A stretch of 10,599 nt of DNA from Ignavibacteriota bacterium. Its GTDB lineage: Bacteria; Bacteroidota; Ignavibacteria; UBA10030; SZUA-254. Position 1 is the stretch's first letter. Every line of letters begins with the position of its first letter. The stretch lies in NCBI GenBank assembly GCA_016191715.1, contig JACPVN010000354.1, positions 1-10,599 of the forward strand, read 5' to 3'. The position numbers and the translations under genes are program-made. The notes under the pieces are model-generated. The model was given only the letters and a program-made list of their open reading frames with translations, did no database searches and was not told where the DNA came from. Positions 1-9,300 of the stretch are shown piece by piece.

Positions 1-315
1 CCACCCGGAAAGGACAACACTATCACCCTGATTCAGCGGAGTTGCAAACGTCATGTCCCATTTCTTGAGTTTTGATTTTGCAACAGGTGTCATGGTTGTA
101 GGAGTTGGTGTTACGGTGAAGTCGTACCGTACCGTATCCAACTCGACGGCGAATTCGACATGTAAATCGTTGACATTGTTGCTGTCCGGCTTTACATAAA
201 CCGAGAATTCAACTTTGTCTGCCTTCTTCTTGATTGATTTCAATGCTGCCTTACTATCTTTTGTCAGCGCAAACGAATCAGCAACAACTGAATAGAATTT
301 TGCTGTATCGAGTAG
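1..315 (-). other. Start of an unidentified C-terminal domain (residues 3384-3488, incomplete)
   Basis: After the fourth stalk repeat the sequence becomes more basic and mixed: FALTKDSKAALKSIKKKADK, then VEFSVYVKPDSNNVNDLHVE, FAVELDTVRYDFTVTP and SKLKKWDMTFATPLNQGDSV. The first part looks like a basic, partly helical link (KDSKAALKSIKKKA). The rest shows alternating strands ending in VVLSGW at the window edge. I do not recognise the family. The domain, and any C-terminal secretion signal, continues outside the window. Confidence 0.55.
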
Positions 316-3300
316 GTAGTTTGCAAAGTCAATTACGATACTCTGACCATCCGCGACGGAGAACCCGACTGAGTACAAAACACATTGAGGCGTACCGGGG
401 TTAGCATCGCTGTTATTAATACGATAACCATTTGCTGACCAGAACTCGCTGTCTGCTTCGCATACCGTGTAGTAACCATCTATTAAGCCTGTAACTACTA
501 ATTCGCCGCTTGTTCCTTCACCTATCACATCATTTTCATCGTTTTTCACCATAAGTCCCCACGGTATCTGAGTGTCAAAGGATGGAGAACCTCCGTCTGC
601 ATCGCGGAATTTCCTCAGAGTGATTGTATTCGGATGGAAGTTGATAAACTCAACCGACTTTGATTCACCGCTTGTTACTGTCACGGTTACACATGATGAG
701 TTGCTTGATTGTGGCGCACCACCATCAAGACCATAGCCAACGTGAGTCCAGCCGGATGAATCTGCTTCAGAGACATAATAAACGCCCGCCGGTAACGAGG
801 GTGCGATAAAAAGTTGACCTGTGCCGCTTGCAACTAATGCACCGTTACAACTATCTCGTCTAATTGCAAATGACCAACCTCGTACTTCATCTTTCGTCGG
901 CGTTCCTCCATCAACGTCACGATACTTTGATACAGTAATGGAGTTCAATTGTGCGTTAACAAAATCAACCGTTGAGGTTGTACCGCCGCTGACCGTCAGT
1001 GTATCGTATCTGCTCGAACTTGTTACGGGTGTTCCGTTCTTTACATGACCAAGAACAGTCCAGCCGGAACTATCCGCTTCGTATGCAATGTACGTCCCCG
1101 TACTTAAACTTCCAGCATTGAGAGAATCTGTATTTCCTGATGCAACAAGATTTGCAGGAGCAACTGAGCCACGATACAGTGCGAGGAACCAACTCTTCTT
1201 TGAACGGTCGTCGGTTGTTCCAACACTTCCGTCTGCGTCAGCATATTTTCTCACTATCACCGTGTTCGGCTGGAAGTTTACAAGCGTAATCTCTTTGCTG
1301 ATTCCTCCGCCTGTCATTGTGAACTGGACATAATTTGCTGAACTTGCTGTTGGGGTTGCATCAACGATGTAACCGAGATGCGCCCAGCCCGCGCTGTCTT
1401 CTTCTACTGCATAATAGGTTCCATCAATCAGGTTCGGGACAACAAGCATTGTATCGGAAGCGACCGATGCAACGACTGTTCCTGTCGGTGAACCTGTTCG
1501 GAGTGAGAGACCCCACTGCTTTGCTGTTCTATCATTTGTTGTACCAAGGTCCCCGTCAGCATCAATTTGCTTTTTGATTGTCACTGTATTCGGCGGATTC
1601 TTTCCGGTTAACATTACATCGTCAAGATAGAGTCTGAATGCATCGAACGCATCATAACGCCACGCGATGTAAATTTGTTGACCCGCATACGTCGCCATAT
1701 CAATTTTCTTATTCTGATACGTTGTGAAATTATTGTCCGAGTTTTCATAGACCTTCGTTCCACGCAAGAGGAAATCTGCCGGAGTTGAACCGTCAGCGGC
1801 TAAATTCACCCACACTTCAAAACTATCAACCCATGAAGTAGATTGCGCACGATACCAGAAACTCAATTCCGGTGCGATGGTTGGAACCGCTACTAATTTA
1901 GTTATCAGCCAGTCGTCGTTTTGCAACGATGAAGATTCCCATCGTGCATGCGCTACGCGTGCACCGCCATGTGGATTGACTGTCGTATCGCGCCAGTTCT
2001 GTGCACCTGCATCGTTCTGAATTGCTTGCCATCCGGTGGGCGGAAACGGCGGATTTTCAAATCCTTCGTTAAGCGCCGTACCGTTCTGGTCAAACGTTGT
2101 TTGCTGGCTTCCGTTCGGTCCGAATGCGGTTTCGACACCCGCGCTGTTTCTTGCTTTCGCGGCAAGTGCGTACACCGTTCCGCGGGCAAGTCCGGTAATT
2201 TCTTTTCCTACGGCTCCGCCCCATACGTCATACGTCTGCCAAACCGGTGAGCCGGAACTAATCGTTCCGCCGGAGGAAACATACATACCTGAGGCAGAAT
2301 CCTGAATTGCAAATTCTGTAACGGCAGAATTATCTTTCGGGTCAAGATACAGCGTGAAACTTTCCCATGTTACGTCGCCAAACGTCGGAGCGCCGGGAGT
2401 TTCGGCTAATGTTGTTGTATCAGCGCCCGCAAAACCGCTTTCTACCTCTGCGGTGGTTGCTGCTGTCACCCGATAAAAGTACTGCGTATTCAAATCAAGT
2501 GGTGTATCATTGTAGTTCACTACTCCGCCCGAACCTGCACTCGGGCCTAGCACTGCAATTCTATCTGTGTACGGTGCACCGATGGACGGAGCCGAACCTG
2601 CTTTCCGGTAAACATAGAAGTTATCTTCTGTCGTCGCATTATCAGTCCACGATGCTTGAATAAACGCAGTAGTAAGAAGTTCTGCCTGTAATGTTCCGAT
2701 TTCTTTTTCGATGGCAAAATATTCTTCTTTCGTTTTTGCTTGTTCGAGATTCTGATTCAATTCAGCCAAACGTGCCTTAATTCGCGCTCCAACCGTATTC
2801 AATCCCGTTGTCAATGTTAAACCGGAAGGTGCGTTCGGTGCATCAACCGTTGTGAATGAAAGCGGTCCATTGCTCGAAATTGTCCGGCTTCCGAACGAAC
2901 TATCCGAATTTTCTGCATAGACATTCCAATTATATGTCGTTGAAGGACTTCCGCTGAAGGTGTATTGTGTATCGGCAACGTTGTTCGCCACCAAGGTCAT
3001 CGGCGGATTATCTGTTCCGATATATACATCGTATCGTGTCGCGCCGAACGCCGGATTCCATACCAAGTTTACAACCACCGGCTCTGATGCACCGGTTGGA
3101 GAAATAAGAGTGAAAGAACCCGGAGCCGGGAATGGAAATTCATCGGCGCCCATATCCGGTGTTGCCGTTCTCATTTCGTTATCAATATCCGACGTTATGC
3201 CACCAATGGTGATGCCTGCATTTCCTACCGGTGAGAAGATTCCGGGAGAATTATTTATATGCAGGTTGGAACCACTCGTATACAACGGGTCATTATTGAT

Positions 3301-6300
3301 ACTATTTGCATCTTGTGAAGAAGCAGTTCTCCAAGCCGCTAACGTTGTTTGGTCTGAGGTACCCCAGTACCCAAGCACTCCGTTTGTACCGCTCGCGAAA
3401 TAATCATTATAATTAAATCCAAGGGTTCCCGTGGTATTGGAAACGTAGATTGCATAATGTTTTCCAGTTCCGCCGGTTCGCGCATTAACAACAATGTTGT
3501 TCTTCATCTCTATATTGCAAGCATCCCGCTTTGCAATTGCCGCTGTTGTTCCGGTGGCAACCCCTGTCCCCCCAATGAAGATAGAGTTGAAGTAGATGTT
3601 AATGGTATTACCTGAATACGGGAATACATCAATCCCGCGAAGCGTAGCGTCCGGCTTCGTTGTAGTCGCATCAAGACTGATGAAATTGTTTTCCACTGTC
3701 TGCGTAATCGTCGCACCGCTCGCACCGAAATAATACATCCCGGCAATGGTTGGCGATGTACCCGTAGAGGTCAAACCGTAAATCTGATTTTTGCTGACGA
3801 AGGTACCGTTCACATTATACATTGCGATACCATACACCGTTGTCCCGGACGCACCGGAAGTCTGATAAATGGAATTGTTGAGAATCGAAGTATTCACCAT
3901 CCCGGCGGAGAGATACATCCCTGCGCTGGTTCCCGACGATGCTCCAAAATCAACGATGGAATTATTGCTGATTGTATTTCCAGTGTTCGGTGTAAGCGAT
4001 GTGCCGCTTCCGAAGATTCCATAGACAGCACGAGTCGCTCCGCTTGTTATCATACAAGTGTCTATCCGGTTATTGTTGTTACCGGTTGCACCTGCGGTTG
4101 AGAAATGCACAACACCGTTTGACGTAGAAGTGGATACTCCTTTGAGTGTTGTTTTGGTAATAGTATTGTCCGACGAACCATTGATAAACTGAACGGCGGA
4201 ACCTGACGTACTTGTATTGGAAATCATCAAAGAACTTCCGCCGACGTTCACACCATTAATGGTAAAGTAACTGACACCGTTAAACTTAAACAATTGCGTC
4301 GTAGAACTGCCGCTCACTGTTACCGCTACCGATGGATTCGGCATGAGGGTGACTGTGTTTATTGCCGAAGTTCCGGAAACAGCATTAATAGTAATCGGAT
4401 ATGTCTCGGACGGATACGCTGCATCAAGCAATAAGAAACGAACCGCGGCATCAATACCCCTGTCATTCAAATCTGCAATTGCCGCGGTAATGGTCGGATA
4501 GACACCTGCATTCGGCGACATCGGTTCACGTACGAAAAGTTCTCCTTCGTATGCTTTCCCGTTCTCCATCGGCACATAATATTCATGTTCGACTTCCTTC
4601 GTCACCGTTCTGTATTCTGCCGGACGATCTTTTGTTGCTTCATTGATGAGTTCTTCTTCGGTTACCGTAATTCTTCTTGTCTCTTTCTTGAATGTAATTT
4701 CTTTTCCGGCAATGGAATTAAACATAGTCAGACCGACTGTATAATCGCCGCTCATCGGACCAACGGTTGTTGCATTCGCCTGAGCGCCAAACCCTGTCTC
4801 GATCAAATTTGCATTACGCGCTTTTGCATCGAACACATACATTGCTCCTTGATCCAATCCTGTGACTACTACACCAGTCGCACCGCCAAACCCCGCGTAC
4901 GTTCCCCACACCGGAGTCGTTGAAAGTGCGCCGGAGGTATTCACGTAGGCAGTATCATTAAATCGAAGTGCAAACTCTGTTGCCGCTGAGTTTGTAAGCG
5001 GAGTGAGGACTGCACGAATCGAATGACCGCTTGGTGTAAGAGCAGTCGCGCCCGGAGTTTGTGCAAGTGTTGTGCTGTCGTTCTCCGTGTAATTACTTTC
5101 ACCCTGTGCATTGCGCGATGCGACACGATAGAAGTAATTTACATTTGGAGATAGTCCCCAATCCTGATAGTTAACCGTTCCTGTTCCTGCGTTCGCCGCT
5201 AACAAAGCAACGCTATCCGGTGAACCGGTACCGACTGTTGGCGCTGAACCCGCTTTTCGATAGACAATGAATCCTGTTTCACCACTACTTCCATCAGGAG
5301 CGTTATCTGTAAAACTCAGCATCATGCTGTCCATTTTCATATCGCTCAGAGTTAATCCTGTCGGGTCTGCCGGAGGAGTAACCGTAGTGAAACTGAATGG
5401 ACCGTTGCTCGCTTTCAGACTGTCGCCAATAGCATTCCTCGCCCACACATCCCAATAATATGTTGTATTCTGAGTAAGCCCGGTATAAGCCGAGGTTATC
5501 CCTGAAACATTACCTTCATGCAACGTAACCGGCGTTACATTTTGGTCGAGATACACATTGTATGAAAGCGCACCCGTCGAACTCGCCCATGAAAGTGTTC
5601 CTGAGAGATTTTGCCCCGGACCGCTTGGCGAGGATAAAGTAAATGCCTGCGGAACCGGATAGGAGAATTCATCTGCACCCATATCCGGAGTACTTGCATG
5701 ACGACCGTCTCCGTCGTAATCCAGTGTCACAGTGCCGATAGTTGTCCCTGCATTATGTACAGGCGAAACAACTGCAGTATTGATATGAAGATTTGTGTTA
5801 CTTGTAAATTTCGGATCGGCTGAAATTGAATTTGCATCCTGACCGGTCGCCGTTTGCCAATCGCCAAGCGTTGTCTTATCGGCGCTTAAATACCCGAGGA
5901 TACCTTGCGTACCGGAAGGATAGTAATCATTATAATTCACCGTTGAGAAGACCGTATTAGCGCCTGCATCATAAACTGTATATGACTTTGCACTAGCAGC
6001 GTTACTATTCACCAACGATGTGGCGAAAATATTATTTCGGACATCAATATTTGTAACTCCCGACGGAATATAGAGTACTGCAGAGAGTGTGCCGCTCGAA
6101 TTTCCAGCAAACGTTCCATAGAGGTTCACACTATTGTAATAGATATTCAAACCACCGGTCGTTCCCTGAATACGGATACCAACAATAGCATCACCTGTTA
6201 ACGTATTCCATCCATCACCCAATAAATCATAAATCATATTGTTTGCAATGGTAACACTGCTCGAAGCAGAACCTGTGTTGATGTCAATACCTTTTCCGCC

Positions 6301-9300
6301 ATATCCGCCCGTACCTGTATACCGGAGACTATGAATATCGTTTCTTGAAATTGTACTGCTTACAAAACCGGTTCCGATGAGCATACCGGTTGGGTTTGTA
6401 ATGGTTCCGATGAAATTGAAAATGGTGTTCTGAGAAATATCAGAACCCGTTGTTTGAGTAATATCCAAACCGTACTTGCCAATGTAATCGCTTGCCGTAG
6501 ATGAACCGATAGAGTTCTGAGTTACCATCAACGCGTTATTCACACCCGTCGCCGATGCACGGGCATACATACCGTAGTATGCTTTCGTGATAGAATTGTT
6601 ATTGACAGTGAGATTATCATTATCATCTCCTGTCCCCGAAGTTGAAATGGTTGTACCTCCAACAAAGATACCGAATGTAGAAGTTACTGTGTTTGAACCT
6701 GCGGCAATGTTACAATTCTTTATCGTAACGTTCGTTGAACCCGCACCTGTTCCAAGACTTGCAACCCAGATTGCCGCTGTATTGGTGGCGGTGCTTGTAT
6801 TGGAAATCGTCAGACTTCTATCTGTTCCGTTAGGAGAAAGGGCTGTGTTCGAACCATCAAATATTATGTAATCCGCTCCATTGATTTTGAAAATAGAGGA
6901 ATCAGATGAACCGCTTACCGTTATTGCAACGCCGGTATTCGGTTTGATAGTAACCGTATTCGTCGCGCTCGAACCGGAGTTTACATTGATGGTTATCGGG
7001 AATGTTTCCGACGGATAATTTGCATCAATCAAACTGAATGTGAGAGCGCCATTGAGTTCGTTGTTATTTAATGCAGTAACAGCCGCAGTGAGCGTTGCAT
7101 AATCAGCACCCGTAGCACCAACGGTTTTTGTGCCGTTGATGGTTCCAAGTATTAAGTAACTGCTCGGCGTTGTCGGCGGAGTTGAAACGGCGGGTGGGTT
7201 TGTTGTAAATCCGCTTGCACCTGTGCTTGGTTGCGCTGCGACGTTTGGTGTACCAGCATTATCCTGAGCAACGATGTAGTAAGAAACTACATCCGCAGCG
7301 ACGACACCTGCACCAAACGAGAAATCGTATGAGTTACCGCTTGTCCATGTACCTGTTGCTGAACTATAAGAACCGGAATTTATCTTCCAGTAAAGTACAG
7401 GCAATCCTGCACCGGATTGAGGAACACCGGATGCATCTGAAATAGTTGCTGTGATTGTCCGTCCGGAAGTTGAAGAAGTGTTGGTAAGCGGAGTGTATGT
7501 AATACTCGGAGCGCTTAAATCCAAACCTGTTCCGGCAAATTCATCGGCACCGACATCTGGTGCAGAAGCGTGACGAGCATCGGTATCATAATCATCTGCA
7601 ACCGCGATTGGACCTGTTACGGGAGTTCCGCCGCTTTCCGTTTGCGTTGCCACCGTTGTTTGCATGTGCAAATCGTACGGTGTCGTAGCAACGTTTACAA
7701 ACGGCGGGTTTTCAGAGAATGACGATTGGTCGCGTGTTGCCATTCTTGTTTTATATGCAGAGATTGTCTGGTCGGAATTCGTGCCATCATAGAAAATGAG
7801 ATGGGAGGCATCGGGAGTACCGCCATAAAAATCGTTGTTGTTCGAACTGCTGTAGTAATTTGCCAGTGTGGTGGAACTACGACGATACGCAACCGTGAGA
7901 CCGGTTCCACTGGGGGTTGAATTGTTCACAATGACGTTGTTCCGCATATCCAGCACGGCAGTTGTCGCAGTTGTACTTGCTGTATGATAAACGCCGGTAG
8001 TACCGAAATTTGTGCCCGATGATGTTGCAACTAAATACACAGAATTGTAATACAAACCAATGATCGAAGTTACAGTCGCACTGGTAATATTGAACGCACG
8101 AATAGCATCGGTGCTCGCACATGTCCCAGCTCTTAAATCAGAAATAAAATTATTATACACATAGACACTTGTTCCGGCACTAATCAACATTCCGGCAACG
8201 GTTCCCGTTGTTGTCCCTATCGAAGTTGAGGAAAGATTATAAATCTTATTCTTATAGATGTTCCCTGTTGTACCCGAACCCAAGCTAAGACCATTCACTG
8301 TTCCACCGCCGGTGAATCCATAAATCTGATTGCTATACACAGAACGCGTACCAGCAAATGTAAAGTGCATCCCATACATTGTGCCGCTCCCCCCCGTAAT
8401 ATTCGATATTGTATTATTGTAATAGTTTTGAGTATGACCGGACGCCGTTGTTGAACTAGAACCATAAAATGTTGAAGTTCCTGCCAATGTTATATTGGAA
8501 AATGTGTTCCCATAAACATTCTCACTACCGCTACCCGGAGAACCATTATTGTAATAACAATAGAACGTTCCTGACGCACTTGTTCGACTTATTGATCCGC
8601 TTGTTGAGTTTCCTGAAATTGTAACATCGGTGGTAGAATTGCTTGCGTATATCAGATAAACAGTACCAGTCGAGGAGATTGTCCCCGCGGCAAACGTATT
8701 GTTACTGAAATTTTCAGAGGTAACAAGATTACTATTGTAAATATACTGCGTAGCCGATGAAGCAGAAGTATTTGCAAGCGTAAACGCATTATTACTTCCA
8801 ACAACAACTCCTCTCACCGTTGAGTAGAAAATTCCGTACAACGTTAAACCATGTGCGCTACCGCCGCCTCCCGCGTTATTAATTGTGTTATATGCAACCG
8901 ATGGACTGCTGACATAAATGAAATACACCCCATATGTTGCGGTTGCACTTCCACCGCCAAAATTTTGAATCGTATTTCCCCCTCCGGCAAGAAACGCTGT
9001 CGGTTGGCTGCCAATGGTAAAAATACTATCATACATTGCCGTTGCACCTCTGCAAATTATTCCGGCATGAACATTCTGAATTGTATTTCCAGTGAGTGTT
9101 ATATTCATATTTCTTCCGGCATCGCTCGTAACAATTACGCCCGTCGCAGAAGAAACAGATGTTGAACCGTTGCCGATGTAAATACCGGCAACCATTCCAC
9201 TTGTTCCCTTCGTCATGGTAACGGTAGAATTTTTAATGGTAACATTCTGACAGCCATCCGTGCCGCTCGGCTTGTGTGTATAGTATCCATATTCTATCCC

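Noticed and set aside
316..1590. Tandem repeats as a DNA repeat array or CRISPR
   Set aside because: The periodicity of about 315-324 bases is conserved at protein level only; DNA copies are strongly diverged and there are no short identical repeats with spacers.
1948..2250. Plus-strand open frame of 100 codons in exact register with the giant gene's codons
   Set aside because: Its product is rich in Arg and Cys and looks like the complement of the FN3 / anchor-J coding region. In-register antisense frames stay open by chance when the sense strand avoids Leu TTA/CTA-complement codons.
2960..3403. Plus-strand open frame of 147 codons
   Set aside because: It lies wholly antisense to beta-helix 3 cap and FN3 coding sequence, has no convincing ribosome binding site and its translation fits no recognisable domain. 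The minus-strand frame there carries conserved motifs.
4585..4923. Plus-strand open frame of 112 codons rich in Cys, Phe and His
   Set aside because: Antisense to the charged segment and FN3 domains; the Phe/Leu richness simply mirrors Lys and Glu codons on the coding strand.
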